Assembly (NCBI RefSeq): GCF_002250115.1
Contig: NZ_CP019985.1
Coordinates: 558,001-622,000, forward strand
Length of the DNA stretch: 64,000 bases
From: Shouchella clausii
GTDB lineage: Bacteria > Bacillota > Bacilli > Bacillales > Bacillaceae_D
Reading direction: 5' to 3'
Below the pieces are notes generated by a model. That model worked only from the letters and a program-made list of their open reading frames with translations, searched no databases and was not told the origin of the DNA. Numbering within the stretch: position 1 is the first letter of the stretch; each line of letters starts with the position of its first letter. This document shows, one piece after another, positions 43,953 through 52,594 of the stretch. A program made the position numbers and the translations under genes.

Positions 43953-44837
43953 TTATCCTTTTACACCAGTAAGGGCAATCCCCTCAATAATTTGCCGTTG
44001 AGCAAAAAAGTAAACAATCAGCACAGGGACGACGGAAATCGTTGCACCCGCCATCATTAACGGCCAGTTAGTGACATAAAGTCCTTTAAATGTTGCTAAT
44101 AGCAACGGAACAGTAAACAATGTCGTATCACTTAAAAACACGAGCGGCTGGATAAAGTTATTCCAGATGCCGATAAATGAAAAAATCGCGAATGCTGCTA
44201 GTGCCGGTTTAATGAGTGGCAGCATGATTTTCGCATAAATATACAATGGGTTGGCGCCGTCCATCACAGCCGCCTCTTCCATTTCTTTTGGAATCCCCAT
44301 CATAAATTGCCTTAACAAGAACACGCCAAACGCATTAAATAGCGCATTCGGAACGATGATTGACAGATGTGTGTTGACCCAGCCGATGTTATCCATAATG
44401 ATGTAAAGCGGAATGAGCGTTACTTGCATAGGCACCATCATTGTTGCCAAAAAGGCGATGAACAGCACCTTAGAGCCTGGAAATTTCAATTTGGCGAAAG
44501 CGTAGGCTGCCATTGAACACGTCAAGACTTGGCTGACGACAACAATCGTTGAAATATAAAAGCTGTTAAAATAGGCACGTCCAAATGGCATTGCTTGCAA
44601 GGAATCGGTGAAGTTGCTCCATACAAACGGATCAGGAATCCAAACAGGCGGAACGGCAAAAATTTGTTCAAACGATTTTAAGCTGCTAAGCGCCATCCAA
44701 ATAAACGGGCCTGCCATAACGATCGAGCCAATGATTAAAGCTAAGTGCAACAAGATTTGTGAGATGCGGATCCGGCCGCGTTTTTTTTGCTTAACTGGCC
44801 CTGGGTTAAGAACTGGATTATCTGCCGCCGTCTTCAT
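43953..44837 (-). CDS. ABC sugar permease, MalG type
   Basis: This 294-residue inner-membrane permease has six predicted spans and the EAA loop EEAAVMDGANPLYIYAKIMLP near residue 190, typical of carbohydrate CUT1 importers. It overlaps the upstream MalF-type gene by 20 bases. The ATPase is not encoded here and is probably the shared MsmX-type ATPase, a common arrangement in bacilli. Confidence 0.92.
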   Translation of the reverse strand: MKTAADNPVLNPGPVKQKKRGRIRISQILLHLALIIGSIVMAGPFIWMALSSLKSFEQIFAVPPVWIPDPFVWSNFTDSLQAMPFGRAYFNSFYISTIVVVSQVLTCSMAAYAFAKLKFPGSKVLFIAFLATMMVPMQVTLIPLYIIMDNIGWVNTHLSIIVPNALFNAFGVFLLRQFMMGIPKEMEEAAVMDGANPLYIYAKIMLPLIKPALAAFAIFSFIGIWNNFIQPLVFLSDTTLFTVPLLLATFKGLYVTNWPLMMAGATISVVPVLIVYFFAQRQIIEGIALTGVKG

Positions 44838-45699
44838 AATGCACCCACTTTCTTGATACAGAGAATTGGATTAAGGTAAAAATGAGGATGATCGCAAACA
44901 AAATCATCGCAGAGGCTGTACTTGGCCCAAATGCCGTCCGTGTAAATGCCATGTCAAAAATATGGTACACAAGCGTATAACTCGCTTTTCCAGGACCACC
45001 TTGAGTCATGACATAAGCTTGGTCAAACACTTGGAAAGAAGCGATTACAATCATGATCGCCACGAAAAAAGTCGTTGGCGATAGTAGCGGAAACGTAATA
45101 TGCCGGAATTTTTGCCACGGCGTCGCTCCATCAATGTCAGCCGCTTCATAATAACTGCGGGAAATTCCTTGCAGCCCTGCTAAAAAGATGACCATGTTTG
45201 TCCCAAGCCCCCACCAAATGCTGAGCGCTGCAATCGAAGGCAACACAAGCTTTTGATCAGTCAGCCAGTTTGGTCCATCAATGCCGATCATCGCAAGGAG
45301 CTGGTTGATCAAGCCAATATCCCCATTTAAAAGCCACATCCAAATAACTCCGATTGAAACAGAACTGGTTACAACCGGCATAAAAAACAACATTCGGTAA
45401 AAATCTTTGCCTTTGACTTTATTTAATGCAAGCGCAGCGCCTAAGGCTGCAATAATGCCTCCAGGGATGACGAGCAACGAATAAAGCGTCGTATTTCGTA
45501 AAGCTGTCCTAAAAACAGGGTCTTGAAATTGTTGAATATAATTATCTAAGCCGACAAACGTCCGCTCCCCAAAACCGTCCCAACTCATGAAACTGAGGGC
45601 AAACGCGAATATGAGTGGAAGCAATGAAAACACAATCATGCCCAGCAGCTGGGGAGCGATGAATGCATAGCCCCACCATTTTTCCCGTTTTGTATACAT
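44818..45699 (-). CDS. ABC sugar permease, MalF type
   Basis: This 293-residue permease has six spans, the N-terminal WWGYAFIAPQLLGMIVF and the EAA loop YYEAADIDGATPWQKFRHITF, as in CUT1 family proteins such as AraP and MsmE partners. It forms a heterodimer with the following MalG-type permease. Its start lies about 170 bases after the binding-protein gene; a terminator and a miniature element lie between. Confidence 0.92.
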   Translation of the reverse strand: MYTKREKWWGYAFIAPQLLGMIVFSLLPLIFAFALSFMSWDGFGERTFVGLDNYIQQFQDPVFRTALRNTTLYSLLVIPGGIIAALGAALALNKVKGKDFYRMLFFMPVVTSSVSIGVIWMWLLNGDIGLINQLLAMIGIDGPNWLTDQKLVLPSIAALSIWWGLGTNMVIFLAGLQGISRSYYEAADIDGATPWQKFRHITFPLLSPTTFFVAIMIVIASFQVFDQAYVMTQGGPGKASYTLVYHIFDMAFTRTAFGPSTASAMILFAIILIFTLIQFSVSRKWVHYEDGGR

Positions 45700-45734
45700 C
45701 TCCAGCTCCTCCTTAATCGATGCGCAAGAATATC

Positions 45735-45749
45735 AAGGGGCACAAGGCC
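45735..45749. repeat. 15-bp target duplication, copy 1
   Basis: AAGGGGCACAAGGCC is identical to 45849-45863. It is a piece of the terminator hairpin that follows the binding-protein gene. Confidence 0.7.
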
Positions 45750-45848
45750 TTTAAGACTGTAGCCAAACGCTCGCATCCTTCGTTGTTCGTCTCGGCTGAC
45801 AAGCGTTTTCTATCAGTCTTAGTATTGTTCGACTTCGTCGACAACACT
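45750..45848. mobile_element. 99-bp miniature element with IS1182-like ends
   Basis: The element is bounded by a 15-bp direct repeat. Its left end (AAGACTGTAGCCAAACGC) resembles the IS left end at 4458 (CCAGACCGTAGACAAAACGC). Its right end on the other strand contains TGTCGACGAAGTC, against TGTCGACAAAGTC in the IS right end. Internally GACTGTAG...AAACGCT and AGCGTTTTCTATCAGTC form a hairpin. It has no coding capacity and looks like a MITE moved by an IS1182-type transposase. A diverged relative lies at 1799-1895. Confidence 0.75.
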
Positions 45849-45868
45849 AAGGGGCACAAGGCCCCTTG
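45849..45868 (-). terminator. Terminator/attenuator after the binding-protein gene
   Basis: AAGGGGC-ACAAG-GCCCCTT folds as a seven-bp hairpin just after the binding-protein stop; its first 15 bases are the right copy of the target duplication. Such intra-operon hairpins keep binding protein in excess over permeases. Confidence 0.65.
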
Positions 45869-45872
45869 GCTG

Positions 45873-47150
45873 TTACTCTTCTAACGCAGCTTTCGCAATT
45901 TCCGTCGCTTCTTTTAGAGCGTCTTCAGGCGTCTTGTCGCCAAGTAGCATCAATTCGTATACATCATTTAAGTCCCTATGGAGCCCCGGCGATGTATATT
46001 CAAGACTGACGACACGCCCTGCTTCGCGGGCATCGAGTAAGTACTGGCCATGCTCTGGTTTATCTTGGTTTAATACCACTTCATCAATTCCAGTAACGGA
46101 AGGGACAGCGTTGCCTTCACCATCAAGGCGTGTTTCCTGGCCTTCCTGGGAAGTGTAAAACGAGATGAACTTCATTGCCTCTTCCACGTGCTCACTTTTT
46201 GAGTTTGCAGCCATATACGCAGTGGCAATATTCGCCGTTTCTAACGTATTTTCTGTATTCGAAGGCCATGGAATATAATCAAAATCAATGCTTGTTTCCA
46301 AAAACATTGGTGTCAGCCAACGTCCGGCCCCTACAAAGCCAACTTGGTTCGACATAAACATCGCATCCATGCCCTGTCCTTCTGGCAGTGTCCCTGCAAA
46401 AATAAAGTTGCCTTCCTCTACCATACGATGGACAAACTCGAACGCTTCCAGCACTTTTGGATCAGCGTCGCCTATGACTTCGTCATCTGTCGCAAATTCG
46501 CCACCATTTGTCCAAATCCAGTTTAGCAAGTGTGGATGTCCACCCTCTTGGACAAATCCGTATTTGCCATGGTCACGCAATTTTGCAGTGACTTCTTCAA
46601 ACGCTTCCCAGTTCCAATTGCCTTCTTCGTAATATTCTTGCGGCGACTTTGCGCCAGCTTCTTCAAGCAATGTTTTATTGTAGTACATTAAATACGGATT
46701 ACAATCAACAGGCAGTCCGTATATCGTTTCGTCTTTCCGTGACGCTCCCCAAATGTCATCGGTAAACTCATCTGCTTTCACATAAGAATCTTCTGTCTCC
46801 AAAAAGTCGGACAGCGGTTCAATCGTTCCGTTCTCAATTAACGTTGAGATATCCTCTGCTCCAACGTAGAAAATATCAGGCGCTTGCCCTCCTTGGAGGC
46901 GTGTTGTCAATGTTTGAAAGTAATTGTCATTCGGAATACCAGTGAGCGTGACTTCGATCTCGTCTTGCATGTCATTAAAGGCATCGACTGCACGATTGTA
47001 CACTTTTAACTCAGCCGGATTGCCCCATGCCGAAAATGTCAGTTCTACTTTTCCATCAGCGCCTCCCCCGCCTGAAGTATTCCCACTACAGCCAATGAGC
47101 AAACCAGTCGCAAGTGCAACAGACAGAGATGAGCATATAACCTTTTTCAT
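45873..47150 (-). CDS. ABC sugar-binding lipoprotein (CUT1 type)
   Basis: The 425-residue lipoprotein has a signal peptide with lipobox GLLIGCSG (Cys21) and the family 1 solute-binding fold (KVELTFSAWGNPAELKVYN, GGQAPDIFYVGAEDI). It captures a sugar or oligosaccharide outside the cell and hands it to the two permeases encoded downstream. The particular sugar cannot be told from sequence. A nearly perfect cre site lies upstream and an AraC regulator is divergently encoded. Confidence 0.92.
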   Translation of the reverse strand: MKKVICSSLSVALATGLLIGCSGNTSGGGGADGKVELTFSAWGNPAELKVYNRAVDAFNDMQDEIEVTLTGIPNDNYFQTLTTRLQGGQAPDIFYVGAEDISTLIENGTIEPLSDFLETEDSYVKADEFTDDIWGASRKDETIYGLPVDCNPYLMYYNKTLLEEAGAKSPQEYYEEGNWNWEAFEEVTAKLRDHGKYGFVQEGGHPHLLNWIWTNGGEFATDDEVIGDADPKVLEAFEFVHRMVEEGNFIFAGTLPEGQGMDAMFMSNQVGFVGAGRWLTPMFLETSIDFDYIPWPSNTENTLETANIATAYMAANSKSEHVEEAMKFISFYTSQEGQETRLDGEGNAVPSVTGIDEVVLNQDKPEHGQYLLDAREAGRVVSLEYTSPGLHRDLNDVYELMLLGDKTPEDALKEATEIAKAALEE

Positions 47151-47175
47151 TGAAAAGCCTCCTTTTTCACTTTAG

Positions 47176-47189
47176 AGTAAACGTTTACA
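47176..47189 (-). promoter_or_regulatory. cre site upstream of the sugar-binding lipoprotein
   Basis: AGTAAACGTTTACA is a near-palindrome matching 13 of 14 cre positions on the minus strand. It lies 26 bases before the start codon, which fits carbon catabolite repression of the importer by CcpA. Confidence 0.75.
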
Positions 47190-47266
47190 TAAATAATTAA
47201 GAACGACCAATTTTCTGACGCGTTCTTCTATACATCTGCGAAAGTTGGTATATAATAAGTATACAA

Positions 47267-47280
47267 TGTTAGCGCTTTCT
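47267..47280 (+). promoter_or_regulatory. Weak cre-like box upstream of the AraC regulator
   Basis: TGTTAGCGCTTTCT matches 12 of 14 cre positions and lies about 80 bases before the AraC start. It could let CcpA act on the regulator as well. Confidence 0.35.
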
Positions 47281-47360
47281 TTTGGCTAGTAACATTTTTG
47301 CGAAAGAGGGTAATATTTTGCGGTATAGACCATAATAAGGATGTATGAGGAGGCTCCCAA

Positions 47361-48254
47361 ATGAATAAACAACAACCATTTACAAGAGGGTCCCATTCTT
47401 TTACTTTCCATTTATTCCCTGAGACTGGCTTGCTCAATTTATGGAACGTCGGTTGGGAAGTGCAAACCGACACAAGTTACTACTGGGACGGGAACAAGCG
47501 CGCTAGGGATAATGACAGCATCATTTTCCAATATACAATTGCTGGTTCAGGCGTGCTGGAAATCGGCAAGGAGCGTTACACCGTTGGCCAACATCAGGCG
47601 TTTATTGTATCTGTACCAAGTGACCATCGCTACTACTACCCTGAAAATGCGAAAGAACCGTGGGAATTCATTTACATTTCTTTGCAAGGGGCATCTGTGC
47701 AAGACATTTGGCAACGGCTGATCCAAAAGTCAGGGCCGATTGTTTCACTGCCGCCAAATTCGCCGCTTATCCGCTCCCTATATTCGATTTATGCGGACAC
47801 AAAAGCGGACGGGCTGCGCGATCCTTATTTGGCCGCAACGCAAGGGTACCAATTTTTAATTGAATGTTTTCGGGCCATGGCAGAAGAGCGGCCGCAAAAT
47901 GAGCCCTATCATTACCAGCGTGCCCTCGCTTATATCGAAGCCCATTATCATGAACAAATTTGCCTAGATAACATTGCAGAAGAAGTAGGCGTTTCCCGTT
48001 ATACACTGACACGTTTATTTAAAAAGCAATTGCACACAACACCAATATCCTATGTGACAGACTTGCGCATGCGCAAAGCTTGTTCGCTTCTTCTTCATAC
48101 AAACCGGACAATCAAACAAATTGCTGCAGATGTCGGCTATCCAGACGACAATTATTTCCACAAAGTATTCAGACGTTACACCGGTTCAAGTGCAACCCAA
48201 TTCCGGCGCAACGGCGATTTATCGCAGTTATATGCAAGAAAAATCGTCAAATAA
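47361..48254 (+). CDS. AraC-family transcriptional regulator
   Basis: The 297-residue protein has an N-terminal cupin-like sugar-sensing domain (GSGVLEIGKERYTVG, AFIVSVPSDHRYYYP) and a C-terminal double helix-turn-helix at about 190-290 (ICLDNIAEEVGVSRYTLTRL and IKQIAADVGYPDDNYFHKVF). It is divergent from the ABC importer and is most likely its activator. GGAGG precedes ATG 47361. Confidence 0.9.
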   Translation: MNKQQPFTRGSHSFTFHLFPETGLLNLWNVGWEVQTDTSYYWDGNKRARDNDSIIFQYTIAGSGVLEIGKERYTVGQHQAFIVSVPSDHRYYYPENAKEPWEFIYISLQGASVQDIWQRLIQKSGPIVSLPPNSPLIRSLYSIYADTKADGLRDPYLAATQGYQFLIECFRAMAEERPQNEPYHYQRALAYIEAHYHEQICLDNIAEEVGVSRYTLTRLFKKQLHTTPISYVTDLRMRKACSLLLHTNRTIKQIAADVGYPDDNYFHKVFRRYTGSSATQFRRNGDLSQLYARKIVK

Positions 48255-48306
48255 AAAAACAGAGGCTGCCAAAGATCGTACAATAACGTCTTTGGCAGCC
48301 TTTGTA
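48255..48306. terminator. Bidirectional terminator between araC-type gene and ATPase gene
   Basis: AGGCTGCCAAAGA and TCTTTGGCAGCCT form a 13-bp stem with A-rich and T-rich flanks on opposite sides. It serves the AraC gene and possibly the convergent ATPase gene. Confidence 0.8.
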
Positions 48307-48354
48307 AGTTCTCCTAATGAAACGACTTTCTTCATTAAATATCGCAACGTTTTC

Positions 48355-49167
48355 TCAGTCTCCGTTGTCCAGCCCATGTGCAAATGCGGTTGTTGCTTTT
48401 ACCCATGGCCGTCCATTTGCCCACTCGACCGTAAGAGGCAGCCCCAACGCCTCACTTATTAGGCTAGCTGTCAATACTTCTTCTTTCCTGCCCGCAGCAA
48501 GGACTCTCCCCTTTTTCAGGAGCAATACATGGCTGATGGACGGAAGAATTTCTTCTGGATAATGAGTCACATACAGCAACGTTGGCGCTTGTTTTCTTGT
48601 CAACATCCGTTCTACTTCAGCGAGCAACTGCTCCCGCGCAGACAAATCAAGCCCGCTTGTTGCTTCATCCAGAATCAGCAATTCTGGCTCATTGATTAAC
48701 GCCCTCGCCATAAAAGCTTTCTTGCGTTCCCCTTGCGAAAGCTGGCTTAGAGGCGAGAAAGCAACATGTTCTAACCCCATTGAGCGTGCTAGCGCTAACG
48801 CCCTTTCTCCATCTGCTTTTGTGATCGCTTCGTGAACACCAATCGAGGCATGAACACCACTGACAATCACATCTGCACATGGCATCCCTTCATGCATTTG
48901 GTAACGCTGGTCAAGAGAAGCACTGACCCAGCCAACCCTCTTCCGCAACTCATGGATATTGACAGAGCCAAAAACAGACCCTAATACCGATATCCTTCCA
49001 GCAGATGCCCATTCATACCCTGTAATCAGCTTTAATAACGAGGTTTTTCCTGATCCATTTGCGCCTAATATCGCCCATTGCTCCCCAGGCCTAACTTGCC
49101 AGGAGATGTCCTGTAAAATAGGTTTTTTGGCTTTTTGAAACGAGACATTTTCTAAATCGATAACCAT
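48355..49167 (-). CDS. ABC transporter ATP-binding protein (YlmA/ModF-like)
   Basis: This 270-residue single ATPase has Walker A GANGSGKTS, signature LSQGERKK, Walker B LLILDEATSGLD and switch His in YVTHYPEE. The YVTHYPEEI form and the absence of permease genes nearby place it with the stand-alone YlmA/ModF-like group. ATG 49167 follows GGGGAGAG. Its partner, if any, is elsewhere. Confidence 0.85.
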   Translation of the reverse strand: MVIDLENVSFQKAKKPILQDISWQVRPGEQWAILGANGSGKTSLLKLITGYEWASAGRISVLGSVFGSVNIHELRKRVGWVSASLDQRYQMHEGMPCADVIVSGVHASIGVHEAITKADGERALALARSMGLEHVAFSPLSQLSQGERKKAFMARALINEPELLILDEATSGLDLSAREQLLAEVERMLTRKQAPTLLYVTHYPEEILPSISHVLLLKKGRVLAAGRKEEVLTASLISEALGLPLTVEWANGRPWVKATTAFAHGLDNGD

Positions 49168-49520
49168 GTTTCTCTCCCCACCTCTTGTCCTTTTCCCCTT
49201 TGGAACCACTTTGCAAAAATGCCGATTTTGCCGCAACAGCTCACCTTGCAGCAGGCAATTCCACGACTTCCCCTAAGGCCATACCGAAAGTTCGACACGA
49301 TCATCGGGCTAGTGGCCATTAGCACGATTATACAACAAAAAAGACAAATGTTTCAGAACAAGGAAAAACATCTTTCTAGCGGGAGAAGAGAAGGAGACCA
49401 GAATAACTCTCGGCCTTTGAGTGAGTCCACATTTAAAACGGACCTCCTTCGCATCCTTATTTGAATCAGTTTAAGTATGGTCGGTCTGCGAGACCGTGAA
49501 AAATCGCCAAGATCCTGTCG
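49168..49520. other. Intergenic region between the ATPase and yitT-like genes
   Basis: A small hairpin CGGTCT-GCG-AGACCG lies near 49484 without a T tract. An open frame on the plus strand at 49219-49464 has poor start context and composition and is not called. Otherwise nothing was seen. Confidence 0.4.
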
Positions 49521-50393
49521 CTAATGAATATTACGTTTTCTGAAATTGCCGCCCCTCACTTCTGCAACGTCATATACAGTTACAAAAGCATCTTCGTCAA
49601 TTTCTTGAATAATTTCTTTCATTTTACTTTCTTCCAAGCGGTTAATGACGCAAGTGATTTCCCTAAATTTTTCTTTCGTATAACTGCCATATACTTCATT
49701 GTACGTGGCACTTCGGCCTAAGCGGTCACGTATCGTCTCCCCCATTAATTCAGGTTGGGTTGTAATGATTTTAAAGGTTTTAGACCCACTTAAACCAACC
49801 TCAACGACGTGAATCACTTTAGAAGCGATAAAGTAAGCAATACCTGAGAGAATGGCGCCTTGCAAACCAAATACGGTTGAAACAAAAATAAATACAAACA
49901 AATTTAAGAAAAGTATCAAATCGCTTGTCCCAAACGGTAATTTTCGGGAAAGCAGTACAGCCAGCATATCAATCCCATCCAATGCCCCACCATTGCGCAA
50001 TGCCAGTCCCATCCCAAAACCGAGGACAATACCGCCTACAACGGTAACCAACAACGTATCCCCTTCAATAATCGTTGGAATATGGTGCATAAGACTGGTG
50101 CTAACAGCTAATGAAGCGATCCCGATAATCGAATAAATGGCAAAACTTTTGCCTATTTGTTTATAGCCTAACCAAATAAAAGGGATATTGATGACTGCAA
50201 TAAGAACGCCTAACGGCAATCCAAATAACTGTGAACCTACGATGCTTAGGCCCGTGACGCCCCCATCAGAAACGTTGTTCGGGATTAATACCGCTTCAAG
50301 CCCGTATGCGGCAATAAAGCCACCAATCACGATGGCCATTCCCCGCAAAATCAGTTTGAGTTTTTTCGACTTATGATGTTTTATCGTACTCAT
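49521..50393 (-). CDS. YitT-family membrane protein (DUF161/DUF2179)
   Basis: The 290-residue protein has five to six membrane spans in the first 200 residues (GGFIAAYGLEAVLIPNNVS, GGVTGLSIVGSQLFG, GGALDGIDMLAVLLSRK) and a C-terminal cytoplasmic DUF2179 domain (TYNEVYGSYTKEKFREITCV). This is the YitT/YqfU/YvjA family of unknown transport role. ATG 50393 follows GAGAGAGG. It stands alone. Confidence 0.9.
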   Translation of the reverse strand: MSTIKHHKSKKLKLILRGMAIVIGGFIAAYGLEAVLIPNNVSDGGVTGLSIVGSQLFGLPLGVLIAVINIPFIWLGYKQIGKSFAIYSIIGIASLAVSTSLMHHIPTIIEGDTLLVTVVGGIVLGFGMGLALRNGGALDGIDMLAVLLSRKLPFGTSDLILFLNLFVFIFVSTVFGLQGAILSGIAYFIASKVIHVVEVGLSGSKTFKIITTQPELMGETIRDRLGRSATYNEVYGSYTKEKFREITCVINRLEESKMKEIIQEIDEDAFVTVYDVAEVRGGNFRKRNIH

Positions 50394-50564
50394 AGGAAAC
50401 CTCTCTCCACTATTTTTTCTCCGCTTTCGATAAAATGACATTTTCTGTCCTGGTTTTATAAAAAAGGGATAAACTTAAAAAACCTTTCATCGAAGTTATG
50501 GTATTTTTTATATCAAACTAAGCAAAAAAGTTAAAGCAATATGTACTTTGTTGTTGTCAAATAA

Positions 50565-50753
50565 GAAATAGTTAAGTATAGCGACGACCTAAAACCAGGT
50601 GAAGCATTTGAACAATACTCCTCACAAATCGCCTTGAAGCGATACCAAACGCCGGAAGACGTAGCAAACTTAGTGTCTTTCCTTGCATCTGATGAAGCTG
50701 ATTATATTACAGGCCAAGCAATCCTAACGGATGGCGGCCTTGTTTATAGGTAA
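50565..50753 (+). pseudogene. C-terminal remnant of a short-chain dehydrogenase (acetoin/butanediol type)
   Basis: The frame has no start and ends [33 protein letters not shown]-stop. This is the classic tail of the SDR family, very like acetoin/2,3-butanediol dehydrogenases. The Rossmann fold and the catalytic Tyr-Lys are missing, so the gene is a deletion remnant; its terminator is retained. Confidence 0.85.
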
Positions 50754-50758
50754 GAAAC

Positions 50759-50805
50759 AACTGAAAGGCCTGTGGAGATGAGCCCCCAGGCCTTTCAGTT
50801 TTTCA
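50759..50805 (+). terminator. Terminator retained after the SDR remnant
   Basis: AACTGAAAGGCCTG and its complement form a 14-bp stem followed by TTTTTC. Confidence 0.85.
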
Positions 50806-50891
50806 TCATCCAACTGTCTTGAAGCGCTCTTCTTATTCCCCTTTTTTTTCACTTATAGTAAGATAGCTATGAAAGTTGAGGAGGAGTTTCC

Positions 50892-52594
50892 ATGGTGACA
50901 ATCGGAATTGACTTAGGAACAACCAATAGTTTAGTAGCCTACTGGGATAACGATCAGCCTCGCCTTATTCCTAATGTTTTAGGAGAATACCTTACTCCTT
51001 CTGTGATAAGTGTAGATGAAAATGGCGAGGTGTTAATTGGGCAAATTGCAAAGGAACGCCTCTTAACCCACCCGCATTTAACCGCTTCGATCTTTAAGCG
51101 GTTCATGGGTACAGATAAAAAGTATACGTTAGGCGCTCACACTTTCACCCCTGAAGAACTTTCATCGTTTATCATCCGAGTATTAAAAGCAGATGCGGAA
51201 TCCTATTTCCAGGAGAAAATAACAAACGCCGTGATCAGTGTCCCCGCTTATTTCAATGACGCCCAACGAAAAGCAACCAAACGAGCGGCTGAACTTGCCG
51301 GGCTAACGGTGGAGCGGCTTATCAGTGAACCGACAGCTGCTGCGCTTGCTTACGGACTAAACCAAGAAAAACCAGAAACGAAATTTTTAGTGTTTGATCT
51401 AGGCGGTGGAACATTTGACGTATCGATACTTGAATTATTCGAAGGGATTATTGAAGTCAAATCGATTGCCGGTGATAACTACCTTGGCGGCGAGGACTTT
51501 ACCAATCTATTAATCACGTATTTTATCGATACCCATCAATTAGATAAAAGCGCGCTAGATGCAAAAACGATGTCATTTCTCTATACGCAGGCTGAACGAT
51601 GCAAACTTGCCCTCTGCGAGTCATCCTCTAGTTCGATGAGCGTTACGATTGATGGCAAGACATACGAAACCGCGCTTAGCAAGGAAGACTTTGAAAAACT
51701 TTCGAATCAACTGCTCTTGCGGCTGCGCTACCCGATTGAACGGGCATTGCGTGACGCTGATTTATTACCAGGCGACATGGACGCTGTCATCTTAATTGGA
51801 GGAGCCACACGCATGCCGCTTATTAAATCAGTCGTCTCCAAAATGTTTGGCCGGATGCCCTATACACATATACACCCTGATCAAACCGTTGCTTTAGGCA
51901 CCGCTATTCAAGTTGCTTTAAAAGAAAGAGATAAAACGTTGGAAGAAGTGATTTTAACGGATGTATGCCCATATACCCTTGGAACACACGTCGTTGAAGA
52001 CTTGGGAAATGGCAAAACAGAAAGTGGCTATTTCTTTCCGATTATTGAACGAAATACGCCAATCCCGGTTAGCCGGGTAGAGCAACTGTATACGGTCCAA
52101 GACAATCAAAAAGTGCTTAACGTCGAGGTTTACCAAGGGGAAAGCAGGAAAGTCGCCAATAATATCAAACTGGGAGAACTCTTATCCAAGTACCTCCAGC
52201 TCCCGCTGGGACACAAGCCATTGATGTTCGCTATACATACGATATTAACGGCATTCTTGAGGTTGAAGTCGTCAGTAAAGCGACTGGAGCGAAAAAAAGA
52301 GTCGTCATTGAGCAAAATGCTGGAGACCTTTCTAAGGAAGAGATTGAAGCCAGATTAAAGGAACTAGAAAATATTAAAATTCATCCGAGAGATCGGACAG
52401 AAAATAGGTTGCTGCTCGCTAAAGGAGAACGGCTTTATGAAGAAATGCTTGGAGAGGAACGAGATAAAGTAGCCTTCTTTTTACGGGAATTTGAACGGGT
52501 ATTGCTGACTCAGAATGAAAAAGAAATCAAAAAAGCAGCAAAAATATTCAATGAGCAGCTGGAAACGATTGAAAGGTGGATGTACTCTCGATGA
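50892..52594 (+). pseudogene. hscC: HscC-type Hsp70 chaperone, frameshifted near the 3' end
   Basis: Residues 1 to about 430 are an intact Hsp70 ATPase and start of the substrate domain (GIDLGTTNSLVAYW, AVISVPAYFNDAQRKATKRA, FDLGGGTFDVSIL, ILIGGATRMPLI). After GELL at about 52178-52183 one base appears lost: the original frame ends as nonsense at 52358, while the shifted frame continues with TYDINGILEVEVVSKATGAK and runs to a stop at 52594. Restored, the protein would be about 567 residues, the size of E. coli HscC. The next gene is its J-protein and overlaps the restored stop (ATGA), which supports 52594 as the true end. A programmed shift or sequencing error cannot be excluded. Confidence 0.85.
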
